Shown in pieces: positions 31,947-43,879 of a DNA stretch of 64,000 nucleotides (position 1 is its first letter; each line of letters opens with the position of its first letter). Under the pieces are notes generated by a model. It saw only the letters and a program-made list of their open reading frames with translations. It ran no database searches and was not told where the DNA came from. The position numbers were made by a program, and so were the translations under genes. Source of the stretch: Campanula takesimana (lineage: Eukaryota; Streptophyta; Magnoliopsida; Asterales; Campanulaceae); contig JAOWBW010000105.1 in assembly GCA_026119855.1 (NCBI GenBank), positions 1 to 64,000 on the forward strand. The letters run 5' to 3'.

Positions 31947-31947
31947 G

Positions 31948-31960
31948 TTGGTATCAGAGC
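31948..31960 (+). other. Primer binding site (tRNA-iMet) of the Tekay-like element
   Basis: TTGGTATCAGAGC begins two bases after the LTR end, matching the usual initiator-tRNA-Met primer site of plant Gypsy elements. Confidence 0.9.
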
Positions 31961-32065
31961 TATGGTTTAGCTCTAAGTATCGGTATAGGTGGCTAGAACG
32001 ACCTAGGAGGGTAGTTGTGTTCGGAGTGAGTAACGGTTGATGTTTTATGCAGGTATTTGTTTGTA

Positions 32066-32393
32066 ATGGCTAGAAGAAGAGCTGGTGAAGGCATCAGTGG
32101 GACTCAGAATCAGAATGGTCTACGGGAAGAAAACCGTGCAATGTTTCAGGACAGGTTTGAAGCGGCCGTGAAATCAATTCATGACCAAGGGCCGAGAGAG
32201 GAACATGTAGCACCTCCGCGATATGGGTTGGAGCAGTTCTTAAAGTTGAAGCCAAGTGAGTACGACGGTGAGCCTGATGTGAAGAAAGCCGAGCTATGGA
32301 TAGAATCGATGGAGAAAATCTACGATGTCTTTGGTTGCACTGATGAGGATAGGGTTCTGTTTTCAGCTTATAAGCTCGTGGGCGCTGCGGAAC
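32066..32393 (+). pseudogene. Tekay-like gag, N-terminal part
   Basis: ATG at 32066 (MARRRAGEGISG). It holds the segment before the capsid core (FLKLKPSEYDGEPDVKKAEL, then WIESMEKIYDVFGCTDEDRV), typical of chromovirus gag proteins. The solo LTR insertion at 32394 ends it; the frame resumes at 36541. Confidence 0.85.
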
Positions 32394-33412
32394 TGTAACG
32401 CCCATCCTTAATCTCGTTAAATATTTGAATTATTTGTTAAATTCTTGACTTGCTTGTTAAATTCTTGAATAGCATAATTATATGCTATTTTATTTGAGTT
32501 AATTATTTAACTACTTTAGAAAAATTAAGGTGGTTAAATGTCAAAGTTGAAAGTTTAGGGGCCTTTTTGTCAAAGTTAGAACTTGAGGGGCCTAGGTGTC
32601 ATTGTTGGAAACTTGCAAGTATATCTTGTGTTATGCTTTCACTGAGAAAGCATTATCTCCATTTCTCTCAAGTCTTCTCGTTCTTTCCTCTGTCCCATAA
32701 TAGGGAGTTCAGTTTTACCCTACTCTCGACTCCTCGAGATTAATTATTCCTCTGTTCGTGATTCTGGTCCCGGATAAATATTCGTGGCGTTGAATAGAGC
32801 GTTTCCTGCCGATCAGAAATTAATTTGGGTCAACTTGATTTTTGACTAGGTAAGCTATTAGCTTCCCCTTACTTGTAATAACATGTATATATGTTATTCC
32901 CGCTACTTGTTCTTGTTAAAATTGTGTTTTGGGCAATTTTTGTGATACTTGTAAAATTGGGACAAAGGGAGTATACGTATACTGGAAACAAGGTTGAATG
33001 AAAAAATGTTAATTGCACTTGTTGAGTTCCTGGGTATGGTTAAAAGGATAGTGAAAATTATACTCCTATTCGTGAGACGGTAAAATAGTAACTTGATTTA
33101 AATATTATTAGAAAAATTGTACTATTATTTGTGGTACGGGGAAATGAATGGAAGTATCCCTAAATGTTTATAGTAGTATATTAGAAAATTGTACTTATAC
33201 TTTTGGGGACGGTGAAATATTAAATAGGAATAAAAGGAAATTGTCCTATTATTTATGGGACGGTAAAAGAAATGAATTGGGCTTGAAATAGGAGTTCTAA
33301 ACTTGTTAGTATACTCCTGAGAATGTTAGGAGTGTTAGTTAAATGTTACTCCTACGTGTGGGACGGAGAATTAATGAAACTTGAATTCAGGGGAAAATGG
33401 CCAAAATTTGTA

Positions 33413-33598
33413 CCGCACGGTCGTGCGCCTTTATTTGGCACGGTCGTGCCAAATATCACCTTTAGGCAAATTTCCTCGACAGTGTTAGCACGGTCGTGCG
33501 CCTTTTATGGGCACGGTCGTGCCGAAAATGAAGTTTGTGTAAAAACCTCTCGACCTTGATAGCACGGTCGTGCCATTTTTGCACGCGCGGTCGTGCCA
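33413..33598 (+). repeat. GGCACGGTCGTGCC palindrome cluster in the solo LTR (six copies)
   Basis: Copies start near 33414, 33438, 33487, 33510, 33561 and 33583. Arms GGCACG and CGTGCC flank a 2-base centre. They are strongly CpG-rich in an AT-rich LTR. Confidence 0.85.
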
Positions 33599-33829
33599 AG
33601 TGGAAATCCTGATTTTCCTTCTTGACTTGTTTCCTCCATAACTTTCTATAGGAAAGTCGGAATCAAGATCCGAAAGAAGCTGAATAACCTAGACTTAGAG
33701 GGATATTCAAAGAATAAATTAATGGGGTTTTAAAGTGATTGTCTAGAGCACCTAGATAGGTGTTTTAGGACATTGAACTTGAGTATAAGAGTATGAATGC
33801 TCTTATGTGTCTGGGAAATCAACGTCTTG

Positions 33830-34700
33830 TGTACCTTAGGGGTATAAACAATGTTTTGAACTTGAACATCCTAATAATAGGATTGAGAATTGGTAAGAGT
33901 AAAGTGTATAACTCTTATACATGATTGAATGTCCAAAGATTGGAATAAAACTTGAAGTATAAGACAATAAAATCTTGTACATGACTTGAACATCCAAAGA
34001 AAAGGGATTTAAACATGAATATAAGATTAATAAATTTTGTATATGCCTTGACACCAATTTATGGGTAAGGTGTAAACTCGGAAGTGCTCAGAACAAGCCT
34101 TAACGTGAATAAGAAATATTCTTGACTTGTATGTGCAATCATCGCACATAGTTACTTGATAACAATGTAGCTTCTTGATTACCTGAAGCTTGTTTCCCGT
34201 TGAGCTAGTCTACAAATCTTGGATTAGTCTCCCCTCTCGTAGCTAAAGTTTGTGTACCTAAAGGACACCAACTAATGCCTTGAACTTGAATATCCTAGGA
34301 ATAGGACCGTGAACTTGATTGGGAAATGTATAGCTCATCTTCTTAATTAAAACGTGAATATAAGATGAGTAAATCTTGTACTTGTCTTAAATAACCAAAG
34401 AGTTGGATTGATAACTTAAGTATAAGTTAATTAACTCTTGTACATGTTTAACCATCCAAGAAAATGGATTGAGAACTTGGATACAAGATAATAAAATCTT
34501 GTAAAAGTCTTGACTGTCTTGATTGTCTTGAATGTCTTGAAACCATTACATGAATATGGTAATAACTTGAAAGAGTCTTGATGTGTATATGCAAATCTTG
34601 CATATATTTACTTGATATAATGTGGCTTCTTGATTGATTGGTACATGGTATGAATAACCAAAGAATTGTGTTATGGAACTAGATAGAGAATGATTAACTC
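33830..34700 (+). repeat. Degenerate repeats in the solo LTR
   Basis: Phrases like TATAAGATTAATAAATCTTG, followed by TACATGACTTGAACATCCAA, recur imperfectly about every 65-80 bp (for example near 33900, 33960, 34020, 34360, 34430 and 34490). No ORF of note. Confidence 0.55.
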
Positions 34701-35262
34701 TACTACATACTTGAACTTGATACGTGTATATTGGAAGTGCTATAAATAAGCACTAAAGTGTAAATGATTTAGTTTTTAATCGTGTATATACTCAATGAAG
34801 TATATAAAATATAAAGAAGATATCTTGTCTTGAAATGGTTCCTAAAGAAAATAGGGACTAGTGCAATATGAAGATAATTCATATAATCGTGAATACTACG
34901 ATTTAAATTAATAAGAATGATTACAGAACACAATATGTGTTAGAAAATGTATTCGATTACTAACGATACATATATGTGAAGTATGACTGTGTCTAGGTAC
35001 AATGTGACCTATTCTACTACGTGTTTAGAGTCTAAGGTATTGGGCTCTATTTGATAGTAAGGGTATCGTGATAGACACTTTAATGTGTTAAACGTGATAT
35101 GAATATGTACGTGCAACTTGGCATGTCACAGAGTGATATACCCTACTACTTGACTGAAGTCTGTTATAAATGGACTCTTACTTGGATTGATCGTGTTACA
35201 TGGACACTTATGTACCATAGTTAAACTTGATTGGTATTCGCAATAATTGAGTACGTGTACTT

Positions 35263-35378
35263 ATATTCTCGTGAGCACATGATACATAGTTACATGGTGC
35301 ATATTCTCGTGAGCACATGATACATAGTTACATGGTGCATATTCTCGTGAGCACATGATACATGATTACATGGTGCAT
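35263..35378 (+). repeat. 38-bp tandem repeat in the solo LTR (three copies)
   Basis: Units beginning ATATTCTCGTGAGCACATGA start at 35263, 35301 and 35339. The third differs by a few bases. Confidence 0.85.
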
Positions 35379-35640
35379 AAAGAGTAGTCCACTAATAAGG
35401 GACTGAGTTCTGTTCTGTAGTTCAAGTAAACATCTACTTGTGCATTCTTGGTGAGTCCAGCTGGTTCTCCTTGCTTGTTCGAAAATATATAGGTTCACGC
35501 TTGTCGCGAGAGCTGGGGTTTAAGTGACAATCGGGTCCCTATGTATTTCTGCCCGACCCCTTACTACCGGCCATAGTAAGGGCATAGCTTCACTGGTTAG
35601 AGCAATAAGCCTGACCTAAGTGAATGCGACTGTACTGAAC

Positions 35641-35772
35641 ACCACGTGGATATTGTTCTTGTGGATGACACTGGTTACCAGGTCTTCTTATATACTGTTC
35701 TCCTGTCCTGTTCACCACGTGGATCTTGTTATTGTGGATGACACTGGTTACCAGGTCTTCTTATATACTGCA
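35641..35772 (+). repeat. 73-bp tandem duplication in the solo LTR
   Basis: ACCACGTGGAT(A/C)TTGTT, then GACACTGGTTACCAGGTCTT, occurs at 35641 and again at 35714. Confidence 0.85.
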
Positions 35773-36540
35773 CAGCAGTCTCTTGTTCCTGTTCTTGGTT
35801 GTCCTCAGCTAGAAAAGCATCGACAACAAAATGGTATTCTTGGGAGAAATAAGGAAGGATTCAGGTACAATGCGTGATAGGCCTATGTGCATCTTGGTGA
35901 GCTGGTTTAGCCTCTCACACTAATTGACTACTTGTTACATGATCATTTCTTGAGCTTGATTACGTGTTGGGTTGGCTTAGCCTCTCCTATACTTGTTACT
36001 TGATGATACTTGATATATGATTACTTGAGTATCTACTTGTATTACATGATAACATGACATATAGTTGCATGTTAATAGCTTACTGAGATTTATCTCACCC
36101 TTTATTTGTTTAATTGTTCCCCCCCCCAGGAAAGCAGGGGATAGTACGCAGTGAGGCTCGACTTAGCTGGGAACTTACTCAGCAGGATATTCTTGTTCGA
36201 AGTTAGTGTCCTTTTATATTTTGGTAAGGACGATCTTGTATGAGTTAATAAACTCTGGGCTTGTATTGGGGTAGTATTTGTTGTCCCTAGACAGTTCTTG
36301 TTGCCAGCTTATTTGCTAGGCATGTCTTCCGCTGTATGTAACCATTTTGGTTTTAATTTTCTTGGTCTAGAACTCGTGTGAGCTATCTTAGCTCCCTACT
36401 CTTGAGTATATATATCATGTCAGTTTTGTTTTTAACAGGTACTGTTCCTGTTTCCCGTTAGTTTCTTGTTTCTTGTTAGTTACGCGCACCAGGTTCGAGG
36501 TTCTATTAGGGAATCCCGGGACTTGGGGCGTGTCAGGAAC

Positions 36541-37304
36541 ATTGGTGGAAGGCACTGAAGACCAGTTGGGATGCGACTCTTGTACCATATCCTTGGGAGT
36601 GGTTCGTGAGGAAATTCAAGGATCATTTTATCTCTCTAGTGAATCAAAACCGGAAAGAGATCGAGTTCCTCAGCTTGGAGCAAGGCATGATGTCAGTAGC
36701 TCAGTACTCGGCTAAGTTCGCAGAATTAGCCAGGCGTTGTGACTACCTTGTGCGGACCGAGGAGCAGAAAGCGATGAGATTGATCAGGGGTTTGAAGACA
36801 GCTATTAGGACTCAACTTTTAGCACAAAGCATTCAACCTTTTCAGGATGCGGTGGATCGAGCCTACTTGATTGAGCAGGATATTTTGGAACACAAAAGGA
36901 AGACTGAGATGGTTAACCCGGGTAAGCAAGGAGGGCAGAGTAAGTCACAACAGCAACATTCAGATAACAGAGGTAATTTTGGAGTGCAAACTCGATTCAG
37001 AGGGCAACTTCAAGGGCAACCAACAGTAGGAAATCAAGGTTCTAATAAGGGGACACGAAATGGGAAAGTCTGCAGCTACTGTCAGAGGAAAGGACACTCA
37101 GAAGACAAGTGTTGGAAGAAGCAAGGAAAATGTGTGAAGTGTGGTCAGTTGGGACACTTCGTTAAAGATTGTCCGAGGTTTAGAGTTCAGTCATCGGGGA
37201 CCGGAACTGGAATACCACAGGGTCAGAAGAGGGATGCTTCGGGGAAGCCCAAGGTTTCGGGTAGAGTATTTGCAATCAATCAGCACTCACCAGGTAACGG
37301 ATGA
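36541..37304 (+). pseudogene. Tekay-like gag, C-terminal part with CCHC zinc knuckles
   Basis: It resumes the frame interrupted at 32393, with one GGAAC copy serving as coding sequence. It contains the capsid segment (FKDHFISLVNQNRKEIEFLSLEQG, cited by its first residues FKDHFISL) and two zinc knuckles: CSYCQRKGHSEDKC near 37072 and CVKCGQLGHFVKDC near 37132. The frame ends with a stop at 37302-37304, where a protease would normally follow in the same polyprotein. Confidence 0.82.
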
Positions 37305-39019
37305 TTTCAGGAGGTATTATTTTGCGTCGTGAGAGCGAGCGCGTGCATTTTAGGATCATCGCATTTATGTGTTTCTGTGCATTTAGTTGCATTTATTTCT
37401 TCTGAGTCTTTGACTTATGTGTTGTAGGTGTCTACTCCTATGGAGGAGTTTAGGGTATCTGATGAAGTCTTATGTGCTTATGATGTGCTTAAGTATGGTT
37501 ATGTCTCCCCTGCTAAATTTGCCATGTTGCTATTACAAGATTTTGATGTTACTATTGCTTTAGTCTATTATTGTAGGGGGATTGTTATATTCTCCATTCC
37601 TAATTTCTTAAAACTGTTTGGGACCGTTCCCTTGGGTAGATTTATACCTATCTTTTCTTAATTGAAATCCGAGTATTTAGTTTCGGTCAATTTGTTGGGT
37701 GTATATATCATTCGTAAGATTTTCGTTTTCTTCCGAATAGTACCCAGTGTTTGAGGAGAAGCTTGGGTTAAATTGAGTTGTTATGGTACAAGGTTGTAAT
37801 GCTAATATTTAGATCAATATCCATATTGTATTGGTTGGGTTATAGGAGTTGAGGATTCAATGAGGATCTCTTGAGGAAAATTTTGGTCACTTTTAGTGCA
37901 TCTCCGTGAATGTGTCGGAATGGATTAGCATGGAGAGGTGTACGATTTGTTATGGATGATGAGTTTGTTGTAGGAGTTATGATCATTAATGGTGGTAAGC
38001 GTGTTAAGTTAGAAAGGACTAAGTACATTTTGGGAGAGTAACAATTTCTCGATCTATGTTAAAGGCATTTTGAATTTTGGTTAGATAGTGGTTCTATGGT
38101 CCTAAATCTCTCCTTGGTGGCGTTTCGCGATTTGGACCAAGGGTATGTGAAGAAAGTCGAGTATCAATATTTGGGCATAATTAAAGAATATTGTGATTTG
38201 GTAATGGAGCTATTGGAATGAGGCTAGCTAATTAGTTTATGATTTTGGTAGTACCATTGAGCCTAAGTATCATTAGGATAATAAATGTATGCGTGAGAGA
38301 CTAACTTGGGTTAGCTATTGAGCATTTGAGAATTGTTGATTTCCTTGGGTTTATGAGCACGGATTATAATTTAAATGAGAGTTAGAGAAAATCTTTTGAA
38401 GATGAAATTTGGATCGTTTTGCGGACTATTGAGTATATTGAATTGTTTAGGCTTCAAGACCGGATTTATGAATGGATGAGAGTATAACATAGATTAAGTG
38501 AACACTTTGTACGAGAAATTTTGGAGTTGTATGGTACTATTAATTTAAGGTGTTAACTCAAAGTGAAAGCACTATAATGGTAATCCGTAGAGATGTAGCA
38601 ATTTCGATGAATATTGTGGAAATAGAAATTCATTTAGCCTTTTTATATTTTAAAAAGCTAATTAGGCTCGGGATGGTGATGTTTTGAATTTCTGGGGAAT
38701 ACTACTAAGTATGTGATTTACAAAAGGAAACACCTTTGCAGTGTAATTAAGGTTATGAATAAGATGAGTTTAGGATATCTCGAGAGTTATGTTTGGGAGC
38801 AATTGGGATTCTCCAATTTTGATTTTGGATTCTAATTAGTAGTGAAGGTTATGATTGAAGGAAGTTATGTGCGAGAGGTCGTGTTATCGTGAGCATTATT
38901 TAAGGTTACCTTGTAGTGGGTTAGATTGGACAATTGAGGAATTTGAGAAATGGAGGAACTACCGTATCCGTACCTAATTGGTCTTTCGGGTAATTCTCGT
39001 TAAAATTCGGGTCGAATTT
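37305..39019 (+). other. Tekay-like internal region without recognisable pol
   Basis: About 1.7 kb, AT-rich, where protease, RT, RNase H and integrase should be (normally 4 kb or more). Short frames such as 37428-37661 (MSTPMEEFRVSDEVLCAYD) show no retroelement motif. It may be unrelated filler, as in large non-autonomous LTR elements, or pol decayed beyond recognition. Confidence 0.6.
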
Positions 39020-39037
39020 TCTTTAAGGGGGAGTGAA
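39020..39037 (+). other. Polypurine tract of the Tekay-like element
   Basis: CTTTAAGGGGGAGTGAA directly before the right LTR. Confidence 0.8.
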
Positions 39038-41865
39038 TGTCACGACCCGAAAACTAGGCTCTATTTTATTGGTAATAAATAATTATTATTTATTTATTTG
39101 CTTATTTATTTATCTAAATTATTATTTATTTAAAAATTATGTGTGCATTTTATGTGCCATAATATTTATGCCTAACATTTTATTCGAGTTATTTGGGCTA
39201 GTGTGGAAGTGTTGAGTCTTAATTGTTAGTAGGGAGTGTAGTAATTGTGTGTAGTGTGAGAGAGGGGGCCTAAGTGTAATTTTTTTGAATAATTTCCCTA
39301 CTCCCCCTCACCTCCCTACTCTTCTCCCTCACTCATCTTCCTCCTCTCCCAGCAACTTTCTCTCTCTCTCCTCCCTTTTGGTAAGTTTTCTTTCCCTTTA
39401 CTTCTCTCTTCATTTCCTTCCTCTTCCTCTCATTATTTCTCATTTCTTAAAACATGAATCTTGTTTAGATCGTCGATAGGATCGTAGGAAGCCAAGAAAT
39501 TTCGAGTTCCGGCAACTTTGAGAAAATCCGGGTAAGTTACTTTTCCCCCATTTTGATGTTAAATTGTTCATATCATGTTCATATAATGGTTTTGTTGTTA
39601 TAATTGAAGTTTGGATGAGGTTGCAATTTATTTGGAATTTATTTGGATTTTGGGTCAAAAATGGTGATTTATGAATGTTGGGTTTGATTCTTGATTTTGG
39701 TTGTTAAATGTGTTTGTATGAGTCTTTTTAGACTTATTAGTTGTGTTGGTACATTAGTATACTAGTTGGAATGTTGGATTTTGGTGGAAATGTGTTTTGG
39801 GTATAAAAATGGAAGAACCCAAGTTGTTCTTCCCGATTTCCGGCAGACCAGAGCCTTGTGCGACTGCCCAAAAATGACTGGGCGACCGCACACCTATCTG
39901 AAAGCTTTTGTTCTTGTTTAATGACCTTTTTGGGCGACCGCACATACAAGTTTGGGCGGCCGCACAGTCCTCTGAAAGTTTTCATTTTGTTAATTTGTGT
40001 GATTGAAGAACGTGTTTTGATCCAAATCTTGGGTGTCCTTCTAGTTGACCTTAGTGAACATTGTAGTACACTCTAGTGATAGAATTGGGTCCTTTGTGAT
40101 CAAGTTTGTGTTTGAAATTAATTAAGTGTTAATTGGGATTTGGAACATCTTATTGAGGTATTGTTAGTTTGACTTATCTTTGTGATGATCATTTGGTATA
40201 TGTTTGGGCATCTTATGATGTGTTCGTGATTGTTCCAAACGTATTGATTTTCGAGTAAGACTTGGTCTAGGTTTTAGGCGATGTCCTATAGTACCTAGAG
40301 GGTTGTTATTGAACACCAAAGTGTAGGGTTTAGTCCAGTCGTGAACATGTTCTAATAAGTGTAACCTTTTGGATTCGTTTGGGGTGTTTAGAATGGGTTC
40401 GTTATGAACGGAGATAAAGCGTGAATTGGCAATTGGGTACCTACGGTTTGATTAACCTTAAGATGTATTCATTCGGATTTCTTATTTGGAATTCCAGGTG
40501 TGATGAGACGGTTGAGTTCATAGTCCTAGTATATCTTTATGAGTAAATGTTTAGGGTCATTTTGGTAATAGTCATTGTGCCATTTGTGAGCGACCGTTTG
40601 GGTTGTGCTCTTTATGATTTACTTGTGGGTATCATATTTAGGATGTAATTGATACGTGCCTTGTCTTGGAATCATCTTGTTTTAATGATCAATGTTGTTG
40701 TGCTCTTTATGAGAAATTCCGTTTATCGTTGTTGTGCTCTTCATGAGAAAATCTTGTTATCGTTGTTGTTAAACTCTTCATGAGTACCCGTTACATCTTT
40801 ATGGTGATTATTTGGTATGGTTCCCTACTTTGGAACCTTAAGTTGTTCATTCATGCTAAATTATTATTACTTAGCATTTATTTGGAAGCCCAGCTGGCAT
40901 ATTTGTTGCATCGGGCGATGGGAAAGATTATAATGGAAAAGCCAAGTCCATTATAATGTTGACCATTGTTTTGCCCTTACTATACCCCTTTTCCAGATTG
41001 GTCTTGGAAAAGTCAAGTTAGCGTTCCTCTGTGAATGTATCTAGCTAACGGGCATGACTTTGTGTCATGGTCCTTGTCCTTTGTGACACTTTTATGGTTA
41101 TTGGTTCCGGTACCGGGGTTTTCTCTTCGAGCTTCCATGCTGCTATGAAGATGTTGATTGTTGATTATTGAAGCTGCGCAGCGACCTTTATTTGGTTCTT
41201 TCAGTTGGGTGAAACTTTGGCTATGTATCCACTTATGAGTGTTTATTTCAGCTTTATGTGTTGCATGATGAGCTGGTCGTTATTTCCAACCGGTATGGGA
41301 CGGTTGGCGATAGAGAGCCTCTCATTTGTTGTTATATGTTATTTATATGATTGATCATTGGATGTTACTGTTCGACAGCATGTCACTTATTATTCCGCTG
41401 CTATCTGTCTTATGTTAATTGCTATTGGTCATTGCATATTAGCATGTCATGTAGTTGCATTAGTAACTTACTGAGATTTATTCTCACCCCGTTTCTTGTT
41501 TCAAATTGTTTTCCTTAACCCCCCCCCAGGAGGAAAAGGATTAGGATTCGCGGATCGAGGAGGACGTCGAGAGGATTGAGATTTTGGGCAGGTTGTTTGA
41601 TCGGTTTGCATTATTTAAATGTATAACCTTTTGGGGATAGTGTTACCATTATTGACGTCATTAAGAATTGTATATTTTATTCTTTTGGGTATAAGCTGTG
41701 GAGCTTATGTTAGTTGTACTTTGCTGATTTAAACTTGGATTTGTAAAACCTTATGTTATCATCTTTTGGTTCAAAATGGAATTTTTAACTTCTATATTTT
41801 AGAGTTTTGGTTTTAAGTCGACGTCCAGCTCGCGATCTCGGGCCCCGGGGTTCGGGATCGCGACA
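39038..41865 (+). repeat. Right LTR of the Tekay-like element (2828 bp)
   Basis: It begins TGTCACGACCCGAAAACTAG and ends GGTTCGGGATCGCGACA. It is nearly identical to the left LTR, including the CpG motif cluster (about 39856-39966) and the TATA region. The right duplication ACCCT follows at 41866-41870. Confidence 0.93.
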
Positions 41866-43859
41866 ACCCTTGCCTGGTTAGGGTCGTTGGGGAGGGTTTG
41901 TTGCTCGATATATTCCCTGATCTCGTCAACCCAATCTTTTTCCGAATCTCCAATTTGGTAGATCTCTATCCTGTCAATGGCTGGGCGCTCTGTGAACTCT
42001 ATCAAGCAGTCCACACTAAGCTTGGCAATGTCCTTGTTTGTGATCCTGGAAAGCAAGTCTGCCTCGGAATTTTCAGCCCGGTTAACTTGGTTCAGCTCAT
42101 GGTACTCGAATTCCTTTAACAAGTTTGTCGCGAGCTCCTTGTATTTGACCAACACCGGGTGATTTGTTTCGTATTCCCCTTTCACCTGGTTTATCACTAG
42201 TTGTGAGTCGCTCTTCACGACCAGCTTCGATACTTTCATGTCCCGGGCTAATTCCAAACCCGCTATCAATGCCTCGTACTCGGCCTGATTGTTTGAGACT
42301 GTGAACTTAAATCTCAAGGCTCGCTTGAATCTTTGACCCTCCGGGGCGGTCAAGAGTATTCCGGCGCCGCTGACAGTCTTTCCCGCGGATCCATCCACAT
42401 TTAACGACCAGCAATTTTCCGGTTTCTCCCCAGCAACTATTGCATTCTCACCTCTCTTTTTCTTTGTCTTTGCGGGTTGGGTTTTGTTCGGTTCACTCTC
42501 TTTTGTTTCGAATGTGGTTTCTGCCACAAAGTCCGCCAGTGCCTGTGCCTTGATGGTCTTCCGCGGGGAGTAGGTAATCTGGAATTCAGTCAGCTCTATG
42601 GACCACGATAGCATTCTCCCCGAGGATTCGGGCTTATGGAGTATCTTCTTCAGCGGGGTGTCTGAATAAACCGTGATTGGGTGGGCGATGAAGTATGCCC
42701 GCAGCTTCCGAACGGCCACGAGCAAGGCGAAGGCTAGCTTTTCGATGTTTAGATAGCGGCCTTCCACAGAAGATAGTGCCTTGGAGACATAATACACGGG
42801 TTTCTGAAGTTTGCCCTCTTCTCTTACCAAAACCGCGGCCACTGCGTGATCTGTTGCGGCCAAGAAAACATAGAGTTCCTCCCCAAACACTGGGCTGCTC
42901 AACAGCGGCGGCTTTCCCAGGTAAGCTTTTATTTGCTCCAAAGCGTTCTGGCAGTCCTCGTTCCACTCAAAGCCCTTCTCTCCTCCTCCTTTTAAAGTTT
43001 TGAAGAAGGGCAGGCACTTTTCGGCTGACTTAGCAATGAATCTTCCCAAAGCCGTAATGCGGCCATTAAGCTTCTGCACCTCCTTAACACATCTGGGGGG
43101 CTGCATGCTTATCAATGCCATGATTTTCTCAGGGTTTGCTTCGATCCCTCTTTGGTTCACCATGAAACCCAAAAATTTTCCTGCCTTTACTCCGAAAGCG
43201 CACTTGGAGGGATTAAGCTTCATGTTATTTTCCCGGAGGTTGGTAAAGGTTTCTGCCACATCAATGTCGTGAGAGGTCTCCTTGGTCTTGATAACCATAT
43301 CGTCGATGTAAGCCTCCAGGTTCCGGCCTAATTGATCATCAAAGACGATTCCTACCATCCTTTGATACGTACCGCCCGCGTTCTTGAGGCCAAACGGCAT
43401 GTTGTTAAACGTGTAGGTTTTGCCCGCGGCATAGAAAGCGCATGAAGGGACGTCATCCTCCTTCATTTTGATTTGATGGTAGCCCGAGTACGCATCTATA
43501 AAGCTCAACACCCTATGCCCGGCAATAGAGTCTACTAATTGATCGATCCGGGGAAGAGGGTAACAATCCTTAGGGCAGGCCTTGTTCAAATCGGTGACAT
43601 CCACGCACATCCTCCACTTTCCATTTGCTTTGGTTACCATGACGACGTTGGCTAACCACCTCGGATATTTGATCGGGCTTATGATTCCTGCTTTCAGCAG
43701 CTTATCTACCTCGATTTTGATCGCCGCTTTCTTCTCCGGTGAAAAGTATCTTTCTTTCTGGAGGACCCGGGTAAATGTGGGATCGACGTTCAGTTCATGC
43801 TCGATGACCTCTCTACTTATCCCCTTCATATCTTCGACGGTCCAGGCAAATACATCCAA
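41866..43859 (-). CDS. Tat-2 reverse transcriptase, RNase H and archaeal-type RNase H
   Basis: Minus strand. Open from 43859 into the Tekay LTR; element sequence ends at 41866. RT motifs: WRMCVDVTDLNKACPKD at residues 82-98, SFIDAYSGYHQIKM at 119-132, YTFNNMPFGLKNAGGTYQR at 149-167 and the catalytic YIDD at 184-187. A classical RNase H (ATDHAVAAVLVREEG) follows, then an archaeal-type RNase H (CWSLNVDGSAG... to about SEADLLSR), the Tat hallmark. There is no frameshift inside this segment, unlike Tat-1. The frame is cut by the nested insertion before integrase. Confidence 0.9.
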
Positions 43860-43879
43860 GCTTTTTCGCAGCAGCTCGA

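Larger units (their letters stand above)
32394..36535 (+). mobile_element. Solo LTR (4142 bp) of a second Tekay-like Gypsy element, inserted in gag
   Basis: It starts TGTAACGCCC and ends GGGGCGTGTCA, flanked by the perfect 5-bp duplication GGAAC (32389-32393 and 36536-36540). No internal region is present. Near its 3' end the TTACTGAGATTTATCTCACC hairpin and a C9 run before CAGGAAAG match the layout of the surrounding Tekay LTR, so it is a related family. A solo LTR arises when recombination between two LTRs removes the body. Confidence 0.85.
29121..41865 (+). mobile_element. Tekay/Del-like Ty3/Gypsy element, apparently without pol, nested in Tat-2
   Basis: Two long direct repeats (29121-31946 and 39038-41865) with TGTCACGACC...GATCGCGACA ends, flanked by the perfect 5-bp duplication ACCCT. 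The tRNA-iMet primer site, gag and polypurine tract are all present on the plus strand. No RT or integrase is found in the 1.7 kb after gag, so it is a non-autonomous derivative. By eye the two LTRs differ at about 20 bases in 2.83 kb (roughly 0.7%), so the insertion is recent. Gag is split by a solo LTR. Confidence 0.93.
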
